64,000 bases of DNA, taken from the NCBI RefSeq assembly GCF_002014825.1, contig NZ_MUYU01000006.1, positions 124,001 through 188,000 of the forward strand, in the 5' to 3' direction. The position numbers and the translations under genes are program-made. The notes below the pieces were generated by a model. That model made no database searches and had not been told where the DNA came from. It saw nothing but the letters and a program-made list of their open reading frames with translations. Every line of letters begins with the position of its first letter. Position 1 is the first letter of the stretch. Below, piece after piece: positions 1 to 8,396 of this stretch. This DNA is from Moraxella pluranimalium. GTDB lineage: Bacteria; Pseudomonadota; Gammaproteobacteria; Pseudomonadales; Moraxellaceae.

Positions 1-1197
1 ATGGAATATCCACATACCGCAACGAAACCATTCCCGTTTTTCTCTTAAGGTGAGCTTGGTCGGCTTGTTAACCAGACGGATAAGAACTTTCTCAGCAAAT
101 GTGTTTTTACAGCGCGTTCTTGGTTTGACTTTGCCGTCAGTTACGGATAGTTGAATTTTTCTGCCAAATACATCCCTTAAATAGATTGCAAATCCCCAAA
201 TGTTGCCTTTTTGAGCTGGTCGATGTTTTAAGTAGCTGTCAAAATACTGCGCTTCAATCACATCGCCTTTATGTAGATTGTTATAAACACACAGATCGAC
301 CGCAGGCTGCATGCATGCTCTTATCCGTACGATATTGGCATTATCTTTAAGCTTATTCTCAAGATGGGTGATATATTGAGTCAGCTCAAAGGGAGGATCT
401 GAAATTTTATTTTTAAGCTTTTCTATACTCTCGCTCGCAGCATAATATTTTTTAAGTGTCAAATCCTCTTCAATGCGATTTGATTGAATCAGCCAACGTA
501 ACACTCTTAAATACGTCCGAAGTCCATTGGGCTTAAAGTGTGCAACCAAGGTTTTGTAATCAGGTATTTCGCCCCATAGATTTTTGCAATCAATGAAGAA
601 CTGTAGATATTTTGGGTATTGTTTTTGTGCGTACGCCATATATGCAATTCTTGGTTGAGTTAAGTACTCCATAAAATCCATATAGTCATCTCTAAGCTTG
701 CCTTCTGGTAGGGCAAGCCTGGCAAATTTAGCGCAGGTTAGTATTAAACGTTTGCAGCTACAATTTATACACTCCGATTCTCGTCCAGCAAAGGTTTCCG
801 CGCCACACACTTTGCATGCAACTTTTCCTTTTAAACAGGCTTTACAGTACCCATCATCTGATACTTTGAGGTTACGGCGACACCCTTTGCAGTGTCCACG
901 AGTATGGCGTCGTATAAGTTTGTCATAACATTCTTGGCAGAGTGGGGCGTCAATGGGCGAATTCCTGTATCGATAGGTTTTCCTTTTTAATTCTTTGCAA
1001 TGTCCACAGATATGCTTTAGTGTAAAGAAGTTATTATGGCAAGGTTTGCAAATATCGCCATAGATGCTTGCTACCAATGTTGTCACTTTGTGCATGCATG
1101 TTGGGCAAACCAGAAGTGCTTTAAAATCTGAATTGGTGAAATCTTGCACTGTGTTTTGTTTAGTAATATTTACTGGATTGGATTTAAAATCAAACAT
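1..1197 (-). CDS. tniE: TniE-like zinc-ribbon transposition protein (3' end off window)
   Basis: This open frame starts at an ATG at 1197 and stays open to the window edge, so about 399 residues are visible and the stop is outside. The first ~130 residues hold a run of Cys-X2-Cys and Cys-X2-His pairs (CPTC, CKPC, CGHC, CQEC, CKGC, CKAC, CKVC, CINC), i.e. several zinc ribbons or knuckles. The rest is a basic, mostly helical region. The start overlaps the end of the TniQ gene by 8 nt, which suggests translational coupling. By position it corresponds to TniE of Tn6022/AbaR elements, whose role is thought to be target selection together with TniD. I assign function by context, not by a recognised catalytic domain. 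Confidence 0.65.
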   Translation of the reverse strand, partial: MFDFKSNPVNITKQNTVQDFTNSDFKALLVCPTCMHKVTTLVASIYGDICKPCHNNFFTLKHICGHCKELKRKTYRYRNSPIDAPLCQECYDKLIRRHTRGHCKGCRRNLKVSDDGYCKACLKGKVACKVCGAETFAGRESECINCSCKRLILTCAKFARLALPEGKLRDDYMDFMEYLTQPRIAYMAYAQKQYPKYLQFFIDCKNLWGEIPDYKTLVAHFKPNGLRTYLRVLRWLIQSNRIEEDLTLKKYYAASESIEKLKNKISDPPFELTQYITHLENKLKDNANIVRIRACMQPAVDLCVYNNLHKGDVIEAQYFDSYLKHRPAQKGNIWGFAIYLRDVFGRKIQLSVTDGKVKPRTRCKNTFAEKVLIRLVNKPTKLTLREKREWFRCGMWIFH

Positions 1198-2365
1198 AAA
1201 ACTCTCTATCCATTTTTTTTAACAGTTGTGACCAGCGAGTTTTAACCTGTTTTAGGCTTCTGCCTGCTTCAGTTGGGCGGTGACTTTTGGCTCTTTTCTT
1301 GGACTCGGTCACTGGCAAATTACCAATAATTCGCAAGAGCGGTTCTGGTAAATTATCTTTATCGGGAACGGCGCTGAAATAACCCTGTTTTATATTCAGC
1401 TCATGCGTGATTTGTACCCAATTATCGGCACTCAAATCTAAAAAATCACAAGCGCAAGAGAGTAATAAGGCTCTCTCAACAGCTGATAGGGTGTTGAATA
1501 CACCAACAAATTTGTAACCAGAAGCATATCGCTCCCATTTCATTGCTTTAATGAACTGGTTGTAAATACTATTTTCCTTGTGTGTAGGTATGCCGGCATG
1601 ATGTCGTGCTAATTTAATAAAATAGACTAGCAAAGACAAAAAATCTCTAAACTCCAATTGCATACCCAAATAATAAAAAGAGTGGGTGTGATTTGGATGA
1701 CTATCAGCACATATTTGAGGATGGATGCTGCTGTCTATATAATTATTAATTTGTTGCTGCAACTTAAGAAGCCGCGGTATATTAATCTTGTCATACAAAG
1801 GGTGTGTGGAAATATCCTTATTGATGATTGCCATAGAACAGCCACAATAAGCGCATTGCTCAATTGGTCTAAGGCTGGCCTTATGGGGTGTATAAAACTT
1901 TCCGCAATTTGTGCATGAATTTTGCATTAAGATATGATGTTTGGTGCATACGGTGTGGCTGGCCATATCCCATTCGATTGGCAAGTACGCATTTTCTTGT
2001 TGCTCAGCAATACATTTGGGGCAATATTGATAGCCATGTGCAGAACCACTTCTCTTGTAAAGATGAGATAAGAGAAAGTAGGTGTGATTGCAATCATCAA
2101 CATTTAAGAAGTCAGCAAAGACGATTGGCTGCTTCCCGCAAAGCTGCAATATTTCATCTTTAAAGGTTTTATTGGGATATTTCTTGTTAAGCTGTATATG
2201 CAAGAGACGATTTTTGTATGTCCAGTACAAGTTGGTAAAAACAGGCGCTGGCAGACCGTTGTACGAAGCCGCTCTTATAAGCCATGAATATAGGGATTCT
2301 CTTGGGTATAATTTGGGTTTAATTGCCAATGGCAACAAAGGTTGTTTGGCAGATGGTTGAGTCAT
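1190..2365 (-). CDS. tniD: TniQ/TnsD-family transposition protein
   Basis: This is the target-selector component of a Tn7-like transposition machine. The N-terminus carries the TniQ pattern (a proline-rich start followed by YPRESLYSWLIRAA). It is followed by zinc-binding pairs (CPKC, a conserved EW-D-x5-C-x2-H stretch, CTNC and CAYC), typical of the TniQ domain. I chose the ATG at 2365 rather than an upstream ATG at 2413 because a strong ribosome site (GGAGGTG, about 2372-2378) sits before it; this gives 391 residues. It is short compared with TnsD of Tn7 and close in size to TniD of Tn6022. It overlaps the downstream tniE by 8 nt. Confidence 0.85.
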   Translation of the reverse strand: MTQPSAKQPLLPLAIKPKLYPRESLYSWLIRAASYNGLPAPVFTNLYWTYKNRLLHIQLNKKYPNKTFKDEILQLCGKQPIVFADFLNVDDCNHTYFLLSHLYKRSGSAHGYQYCPKCIAEQQENAYLPIEWDMASHTVCTKHHILMQNSCTNCGKFYTPHKASLRPIEQCAYCGCSMAIINKDISTHPLYDKINIPRLLKLQQQINNYIDSSIHPQICADSHPNHTHSFYYLGMQLEFRDFLSLLVYFIKLARHHAGIPTHKENSIYNQFIKAMKWERYASGYKFVGVFNTLSAVERALLLSCACDFLDLSADNWVQITHELNIKQGYFSAVPDKDNLPEPLLRIIGNLPVTESKKRAKSHRPTEAGRSLKQVKTRWSQLLKKMDREFYV

Positions 2366-2559
2366 AAATAGCACCTCCGAATGATAATATTGGCAATACA
2401 AAGCCTTTGCCATGACTGCAAAGCAACCATAACTGTTGATGTATATAAAAAAATCGTTGTTTTACTATAGTGATTGGGAGCTACAAGGGTATAAAATGAC
2501 AAGACTTGGCCAGTATCTTATGTCATCAACCCTTGTGTGAGCGTATTAAATTACTTCAA

Positions 2560-3465
2560 TTACAGAATTAAACGTCTTTCTCCTCGGTTAATGCTTACCC
2601 ATTTATTCTCTTCAATGTCTTTTGAAGTAATGGATTCGCGCCCATTTTTAATTGCGGAGGTTGCAGCAGCAACCAATAGTCTTTTGGTATCACCAAGACA
2701 GCCTCGGCTAATGCTATGAATCATAGGCAGCTTGTCTGCAGCATCAAGAAAGGAAGGTTCTTTTAGTGGCAAGATGCGTTCAAAACTAGCAACCATCGTG
2801 GCGTATTCTTCATCAAGTTTCCATAAAGGCAGTTCCACCACATCAAATCGACTGGCATGCTGTGGGTCTGTATGAAGCACTTGTACTGCATCAATGGTTC
2901 CAGACAATACAAAAGGTATTTTAAGCTCATTGCATAGATGCTTTAAGCTATTCATTACCAAGCGCTGCTGCCTGGATGTGCCGGTTAAGATGGAGTGGAT
3001 TTCATCAATAATAATTAGTCGTGTCTGACACCATCTCACAAAATGCAGCAGTTGGTCTTGTAGCTGTAATGCAGTGTATTTATGCGTATAAGGTGCAGAA
3101 TAGGCATTTAAAAGACTCATATAAATTTCCTTACCGCTTGTGCCAATCGTTGCAGGTGCTTGCACAAATACAACAGGCAACACCGGCTTGTCATCAGCAC
3201 TAAGATAAGGTTCGTGCGCATCCACAAACTTATTTAGCAGGGCGGTTTTACCGTTATTTGACTCACCAATCAGCAACATATTTGGCATTCTTGATTGCGT
3301 TGGCACTTTTAATAAGAAATCAAGCATGCCCATCACTTGCTTGGCAACAGGATAGGTTAGCCAGCGAGGTTCTGCCATGAACAATAATCTTTCATCATTT
3401 GACATAAAAGCCATATGTGCAAATTTAGGGTGTAGATGAGCAGGCATTTCTTTGCGGTTTGTCAT
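2560..3465 (-). CDS. tniB: TniB/TnsC-like AAA+ ATPase
   Basis: This is the ATP-dependent regulator that bridges the target selector and the transposase in Tn5053/Tn7-like elements. Walker A is visible as GESNNGKT (residues ~67-74) and Walker B as IIIDEIH (~151-157). A sensor-like arginine and serine region follows (SGTIDA). Length is 301 residues, usual for TniB. It lies 68 bp after tniA and about 195 bp before the chosen start of tniD, on the same strand. The family call is secure from the motifs and the flanking transposase; the TniB name rather than TnsC reflects the short size. Confidence 0.9.
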   Translation of the reverse strand: MTNRKEMPAHLHPKFAHMAFMSNDERLLFMAEPRWLTYPVAKQVMGMLDFLLKVPTQSRMPNMLLIGESNNGKTALLNKFVDAHEPYLSADDKPVLPVVFVQAPATIGTSGKEIYMSLLNAYSAPYTHKYTALQLQDQLLHFVRWCQTRLIIIDEIHSILTGTSRQQRLVMNSLKHLCNELKIPFVLSGTIDAVQVLHTDPQHASRFDVVELPLWKLDEEYATMVASFERILPLKEPSFLDAADKLPMIHSISRGCLGDTKRLLVAAATSAIKNGRESITSKDIEENKWVSINRGERRLIL

Positions 3466-3533
3466 TTTAGTATCCTCCAGTTAGGTGTTTGGATGTGTGT
3501 GCAAGTTTATCTTTGTGGCCATTTAAGCTTGCT

Positions 3534-5627
3534 TTACATGATGTCGTCATCATCATAGTGGCGAGCAACCCGATTGTTGTTGTATTTGGCAACCGATTGA
3601 CCTAAATTGTCATCAGCGTTGTCAAGCTGAGACTTTTGAGCGGTTTTGGCAAACAAGGGCTTGGCTTGTTTGAGTTTGGATTTTCTGCCCGTAACCGTAC
3701 TTACAACGTTGTTGGCAACATCTGAGCTATTGATGATTTTGCCATCAGAACCAACCATGTAGCTTTGCTCATCAACCATTACTTCAGCCTTGTGATAACT
3801 CTGGCTTTCTTTATGCAGTTTTTTGCGTTGATTGCTACGTCGTGCCTTATTAGTCGCTTTCTTGGCTTGTTCAGCAATTTGTTGCATTTCCTCCCAACCG
3901 GTGTAAATCAAACGATTGTTCACAACGCCTTTTGATTTTTTGACCTGCTTACGAATTTGTTCGTATTCCCAAATGCTCATTGCAGGCAAAGACTGGTCAG
4001 CATAGGGGATTTTGAAGTAACGTTGAAGACTATCGTCGTAGAACCAAATAGCACTGATGTCTCGTGGGTCTCTTCTAAATATATACTTCTTTTTTTCACC
4101 AGTTTTGGCATTGGCTCGATTGATGTGAGCGTTGAGCACAGGGTCATAATAGCGAATACCATCAATGGTCACGCCAGTCACTTGAATCGTTCTGTCAAAC
4201 ATGGGTAGAAAATCCAATGTCAGCGTTAGGTTATCAGTTGGCATGGTTGGCAAGCCTGAGCCTGCCTGATGTCTATCCCCATATATCCCAATTTTCCAGC
4301 GATTTGCAGGCGTTTGGTTGGTTGCGCTATGTACGCTTTGGTGATACACCTTAACCACATAGGTCAAGAACCAGTGTTCTAGCTCTCTCATGGTCATACA
4401 AGCATGTTTTTCAGAATCATATTCAGCTTTTTCTTGGATGTTGGAAAACGTTGTTCCGCTAAGTTCATGCACTCGTTTCATGATGTGACCAATAAAACGC
4501 TCAACATGACCGCCAAATTCTGGTCTTGCCAGTGGGCGATACTCGATTTGGATCCCATAAGCAGCACATGAGCGCTGTAGCGAAAGCGAACGAAAATCTG
4601 CACCGTTATCCACATGGATTTTCTTGGGTAAGCCATATACGTCCCAATCCATGTCATGAATGTTGTATTCAGACAATAAATCTTGCTTCGGCAAAATACT
4701 GCGGACCAAACACATGCCAACACTGGTCATACTTGGCGCATCCAATGAAATGTAATATCCTGTGAGTATTCTGCTGTAAATATCAATCGCAACCGTGATA
4801 AAAGGGCGGCCAATGGGCTGGCGTGACACATCATCCACCACAATAATATCCATAGGTGTATGATCAATCTGTACCACCTCTAAAGGATAGTTAGTGGTTG
4901 GAAAGCTACCAGGTTTTGGTGTTGTCAATGCTTTTGCTTTCCTTCTTTGCCCACGAGCCCTAAGTGTTTCTGCCAAATCCAGCTCATCAATTGATTTTCG
5001 GATGGCATTGCTGCTTGGCCATTTTGATTCTGGAATGCCCAAACGAGTTGCCTCAAGGTACACTGCATTTACGGTTGCCTCAGCGCTTGGCTTTTGCGGC
5101 GTGAGATAAAATTTTTTAATCACAGAGTCAATCAGCGCTTTGATTTCTTTTGAAAGTCGGCGACGACCATTCTGCCAACCTCGCTTTAAGGGAATTAAAG
5201 ACACGATTGAGTTTGTTGAGCTGTAGTCTCGGAGCCATCGCTGTATGGTTCTTTTATGCACACCTGTCTTTTTTGCGATTTCAACAAGGGTTGGTCTTTG
5301 TGAGCGATGTTGGTTAATTAGGGGGTCAATCACCCGGTAGCGCTTAAAGGCCTCTTTCCATTGCTCATCACTGATTTGTGACAGGTCGATAGTAGAGACA
5401 TCCTCTTGCTGAGTACAAGGCATGAAATCATCCAGGCTAAACACTGATGTTTTAAGGTTTTTAAGTGTCTTAAAAGCCGCCTTATGATTGTCTATGAGCA
5501 CTAACAAGAGGTGCTCTTCACCCGTTTGCTTATGTCGGTATAATTGACCTTCTTTGAAGCTAATTTGCTCTCGATTTGGTGTATAACCGCCAGTTTCGTT
5601 GATTGCTGTAGTTATTTTGCGAGCCAT
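3534..5627 (-). CDS. tniA: TniA/TnsB-like DDE transposase
   Basis: This is the catalytic transposase of the element, with an rve/Mu-type integrase core. A helix-turn-helix is visible around residues 110-135 (EIAKKTGVHKRTIQRWL). The catalytic triad reads D255 (QIDHT), D340 (HVDNG) and E376 (GGHVE), a D-x35-E spacing. A beta-barrel-like domain and a basic C-terminal tail follow. Length is 697 residues, in the TniA/TnsB range. It overlaps the upstream TnsA-like gene by 16 nt, consistent with a coupled heteromeric transposase. It is expected to bind the repeated sites at 6600-6727. Confidence 0.93.
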   Translation of the reverse strand: MARKITTAINETGGYTPNREQISFKEGQLYRHKQTGEEHLLLVLIDNHKAAFKTLKNLKTSVFSLDDFMPCTQQEDVSTIDLSQISDEQWKEAFKRYRVIDPLINQHRSQRPTLVEIAKKTGVHKRTIQRWLRDYSSTNSIVSLIPLKRGWQNGRRRLSKEIKALIDSVIKKFYLTPQKPSAEATVNAVYLEATRLGIPESKWPSSNAIRKSIDELDLAETLRARGQRRKAKALTTPKPGSFPTTNYPLEVVQIDHTPMDIIVVDDVSRQPIGRPFITVAIDIYSRILTGYYISLDAPSMTSVGMCLVRSILPKQDLLSEYNIHDMDWDVYGLPKKIHVDNGADFRSLSLQRSCAAYGIQIEYRPLARPEFGGHVERFIGHIMKRVHELSGTTFSNIQEKAEYDSEKHACMTMRELEHWFLTYVVKVYHQSVHSATNQTPANRWKIGIYGDRHQAGSGLPTMPTDNLTLTLDFLPMFDRTIQVTGVTIDGIRYYDPVLNAHINRANAKTGEKKKYIFRRDPRDISAIWFYDDSLQRYFKIPYADQSLPAMSIWEYEQIRKQVKKSKGVVNNRLIYTGWEEMQQIAEQAKKATNKARRSNQRKKLHKESQSYHKAEVMVDEQSYMVGSDGKIINSSDVANNVVSTVTGRKSKLKQAKPLFAKTAQKSQLDNADDNLGQSVAKYNNNRVARHYDDDDIM

Positions 5628-6295
5628 ACTTTTGTCTCCCCATGCATGACATCGTAATTCGCAATGTCACAATCTAAGATTCTATTTGCCAAGGCGTGCC
5701 AAATGATGCGATAAACATCAAACTTTGTGCCAGTCTCACCAGTGTGTAAAGCGTGAAGTGACCCTTCTAGCGAGCAAGCCAAGTCATTGATTGAAATGGC
5801 GTGCGCCTGACTGGTAATACGAGTTACTTTCTCAAGCATAAAAGGCTCAACATGCATGCTCTTAAATCTGAGTAATTGGTTGATATTGGCTAGTGTAAAA
5901 TCCCGTATCCTGTCTTCATCATATATCCTGAAAGAACAATTGAGTTTGGTGGCAAATGCTTTCATAGCAGCCCATTTACACAACCACTGCTTGTGATGTT
6001 TTCGCCATTCTGACTTGGGCTTGACTTCAACAAACATACCGGTTCGACCGTAGGCATTGGGCGTCTGATATGCAACAAAGAAGTCGGGCGTGTAAGGGTG
6101 GGTTCTACCATTTTTCTGAAACTCTATTGTGACCGGTTGAGCGCTGATAGTTTTGGTATTAACAAAGAAGCTTTCTCTGATAATAAAATCTCGCTCAAGT
6201 GTAGATTCATAGGGAATCAGCTCTCCACAAAAAGGGTAGTAGCCAGTAACGCTCCCGTGATTGGCTTTAAATTTTCGTGCTTGTTTGAATTTCAT
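5612..6295 (-). CDS. tniC: TnsA-like endonuclease (TniC)
   Basis: It resembles the TnsA endonuclease N-terminal family. The restriction-type catalytic pattern is visible as an acidic residue near E35 (ESTLERDF), D71 (YTPDF), and E90-x-K92 (FVEVKPKSEW). In Tn7, TnsA cuts the 5' strands so that the element moves by cut-and-paste; the same is inferred here. Length is 227 residues. It is the first gene of the transposition operon, nearest the element end, and overlaps tniA by 16 nt. The upstream ~300 bp is very AT-rich and probably holds the promoter. The symbol follows Tn6022 usage. Confidence 0.85.
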   Translation of the reverse strand: MKFKQARKFKANHGSVTGYYPFCGELIPYESTLERDFIIRESFFVNTKTISAQPVTIEFQKNGRTHPYTPDFFVAYQTPNAYGRTGMFVEVKPKSEWRKHHKQWLCKWAAMKAFATKLNCSFRIYDEDRIRDFTLANINQLLRFKSMHVEPFMLEKVTRITSQAHAISINDLACSLEGSLHALHTGETGTKFDVYRIIWHALANRILDCDIANYDVMHGETKVWLAK

Positions 6296-6599
6296 GTTGT
6301 ATCCTAAAGTTAATATTAATTTAACTATTATTTAATTATTTTAATAAATAATTAAGATAATTGGAATAGGCAATTCAAGATAACTTACCTTGATGTCTCT
6401 ATTTTATGGTAATTCACCTACAACTCACCCAACCATCTGACACATTAATCATGGCGAAAGCAAAAAATGACGTTAGGCTAGAAGGCGTTGGTTGCTTGTC
6501 ATGCAAAATTAGGGAAAAATAAGAAAAATCATTTGGAATGGATTTTTCAAACCCTTTGATTTCAAGGCTTGGCAAGCGGTTTAAATGAATTTAAGAAAC

Positions 6600-6641
6600 G
6601 ACATTTATTTCGAAAGAAAGGTGACATTTATTTCGGAAATT
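6600..6641. repeat. Inner 42-bp transposon-end repeat
   Basis: This 42-bp sequence is repeated exactly at 6686-6727. It contains two copies of GACATTTATTTCG 23 bp apart (starting at 6600 and 6623). Repeated ~20-bp sites near an element end are the expected binding sites of a TnsB/TniA transposase. Confidence 0.85.
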
Positions 6642-6685
6642 TGGTGGTTTTTTGGGCGAAATTGAGTAAATTTTTCCCAAAAGAT

Positions 6686-6731
6686 GACATTTATTTCGAA
6701 AGAAAGGTGACATTTATTTCGGAAATTAACA
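6686..6731. repeat. Outer 42-bp transposon-end repeat and terminal TGT/ACA
   Basis: This is the second exact copy of the 42-bp repeat (6686-6727), again with GACATTTATTTCG at 6686 and 6709. It is followed by four bases ending in ACA at 6731. Read inward, the terminus is TGTTAATTTCCG. The interrupted hydrolase reading frame resumes at 6732, so this is taken as the element end. The rest of the 6296-6730 gap is AT-rich with no gene seen. Confidence 0.75.
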
Positions 6732-7394
6732 ATGGCGATGCCTGAAGTGGGGATTGGGCTATTTCCTGATGCGGGTGGTTCATATTTTCTTAAGCAGATG
6801 CCAAAGCGGTTGGGCTTGTTTTTGGGCTTGACCGGCGCACGCTTTAATGGTGCAGATGCGATTGCGCTTGGTGTGGCGGATGTGATGATGGCAAGCGATG
6901 ATTATGGGCGATTGGTTGATGCGCTACAATCAGCGACTTGGGCGGATGATGCGTCCAATCATCAGATGCTAGATGACTTGCTTGACACGCTACACCGCAC
7001 CGATTTACTTGATGATGGGTGGCTATTGCCACATCAGGCAGTGGCAAATGAGCTTGTAAGTGTCGATAGTCTATTGGCATTTGATAACAAAGTGCAAAGC
7101 TATATGACGCAAGATGACTGTGATAACTATATCAAAACAGCACTGACCAATTACCAAAAAGGCTGTCCAACATCAGCAGGGCTGACTTGGCAGATTTATC
7201 ATCAAGTCGAGAACAAAAGCTTTGATGAAGTGATGGATATGGAGCTGATAGTAGCACTGTATTGCTGTCATTTTGGGGAATTTGCCGAAGGGGTGCGGGC
7301 GTTATTGATTGATAAGGATAAAAACCCCAAGTGGCATTATACGGTGGATAGTTTGCCACAGGCGCATCTGGATCGGCATTTTATCGCTTGGTAA
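6732..7394 (+). pseudogene. 3' fragment of a 3-hydroxyisobutyryl-CoA hydrolase/enoyl-CoA hydratase-like gene
   Basis: About 220 residues matching the C-terminal part of the ECH_2/HIBCH group are encoded. They begin at the highly conserved segment AMPEVGIGLFPDAGGSYFL and end with the characteristic GVRALLIDKDKNPKW motif. The family is normally ~350-380 residues, so the N-terminal CoA-binding part is missing and would be expected on the far side of the transposon. The ATG at 6732 lies directly against the transposon end and is probably an internal codon rather than a native start. Intact, the enzyme would act in valine or related acyl-CoA breakdown. The fragment is probably not functional. Confidence 0.85.
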
Positions 7395-7414
7395 GCTTTT
7401 ACAAAGCAAAAAAA

Positions 7415-7446
7415 ATCACGGCATGAACGCTAATTTATGCCGTGAT
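7415..7446 (-). terminator. Intrinsic terminator after rhomboid gene
   Basis: A 10-bp stem (ATCACGGCAT with ATGCCGTGAT) is followed, on the minus strand, by a long T run (the A run at about 7407-7415 of the plus strand). It lies about 30 bp beyond the rhomboid stop. Confidence 0.8.
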
Positions 7447-7475
7447 CAGTGCTTGATAACCCATCATGTAGCTGA

Positions 7476-8081
7476 TTAAAATGATGGATTAAGCAGTGCA
7501 TTAATAAAATGTAGCATCAAGCGTGGCTCAATGGCAATGGTCGCCACCACGCCAAACACCGCACCAAACAGATGTGCTGAATGGTTGGTCGTACCACCGC
7601 CACGGCGATCCGCCCAAATGCTATACGCCACATAAGCAATGGCAAAGACAATCGCAGGAATGGGCAACACCGCAAACAAATAAATCGTCTCCCACGGCGC
7701 AAACAAAATAAATGCAAACAGCACCGCCGATACCGCACCAGATGCGCCTAAGCTTGAGTAGCGGGGATTGTCCTTGTGGGTCAGATAAGTAGGAATAATC
7801 GCCACAATCACCGCCAATACATAAAACGCCACAAAGCCCAAATTGCCAAAGCGACTGATATAAAACTGCTCAATCACCCGCCCAAAAAAATACAGCGTAA
7901 ACATATTAAACAATAGATGCATCCCATCGGCATGAATAAATCCATGCGTCAATAGGCGATCGACTTGCCCACGCTTGATGGCAGGTGGCCAAAAAATCAA
8001 CCGCTCAAATAACGCTCGAGATTGCCAAGCGGCGATACTGATGATGACAGTGATGATGATAATGGCAGTAGTGTGGTTCAT
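7476..8081 (-). CDS. Rhomboid-family intramembrane serine protease
   Basis: A polytopic inner-membrane serine protease of 201 residues with about six hydrophobic segments. The family signatures are visible: the early HADGMHLLFNM motif, the catalytic serine in SLGASGAVSAVLF, and the catalytic histidine in the last segments (SAHLFGAVFGV). Rhomboids cleave transmembrane substrates within the bilayer; the substrate here is unknown. It stands alone with its own terminator and is divergent from the OmpA-like gene. The family call is secure. Confidence 0.9.
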   Translation of the reverse strand: MNHTTAIIIITVIISIAAWQSRALFERLIFWPPAIKRGQVDRLLTHGFIHADGMHLLFNMFTLYFFGRVIEQFYISRFGNLGFVAFYVLAVIVAIIPTYLTHKDNPRYSSLGASGAVSAVLFAFILFAPWETIYLFAVLPIPAIVFAIAYVAYSIWADRRGGGTTNHSAHLFGAVFGVVATIAIEPRLMLHFINALLNPSF

Positions 8082-8396
8082 ATCGTGTGAATTTATTAAA
8101 AAAATTGCCGTCAGTATAGCATTATCTGCGTGTTTTGGCTGTGTTTTTGGTCAATTAATTGGCAAATTTGCCATCGAAAAATCAAGCGCTTGATGGCATT
8201 TGATAAAATTTGCTCGGCTGTATGATGTTTTTGTAACAATTTGGTGTATTTTTGGTGGTAATGGGGTGATTTTGTTTATCTATTGTTGCAAGCCCTTTTA
8301 TCTGTCTGCAAAATCGGTCAAAATATACGCAAGTTTTATCGATTGGCGCAAGCCTTATTTTTTACGCTTATTTTTACGATTGCATCGGAGCAACCC
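8082..8396. other. Divergent intergenic region, rhomboid / OmpA-like
   Basis: 315 bp without a credible gene. It is AT-rich and must hold both divergent promoters. A perfect 12-bp palindrome GGCAAATTTGCC sits at 8161-8172; the same 12-mer occurs upstream of slyD. A TTGATA...TATGAT pair (8200-8226, spacer 15) is a weak promoter candidate for the rightward gene. Confidence 0.4.

Larger units (their letters stand above)
1..6731 (-). mobile_element. Tn7-like (Tn6022/AbaR-type) transposon, transposition-gene end
   Basis: Five co-oriented genes read leftward: TnsA-like endonuclease, TniA (DDE transposase), TniB (AAA+ ATPase), TniQ/TniD and a zinc-ribbon TniE-like protein. This is the gene order I know from Tn6022/AbaR-type elements (tniC-A-B-D-E). 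The right boundary is set near 6731 because two 42-bp direct repeats stop just before it, the outermost bases read TGTTAATTTCC inward from the right edge (TGT...ACA ends), and an interrupted coenzyme-A hydrolase gene resumes immediately afterwards. The other end and any cargo lie left of the window. Gene order and end structure are seen; the family assignment rests on motif recognition. Confidence 0.85.
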
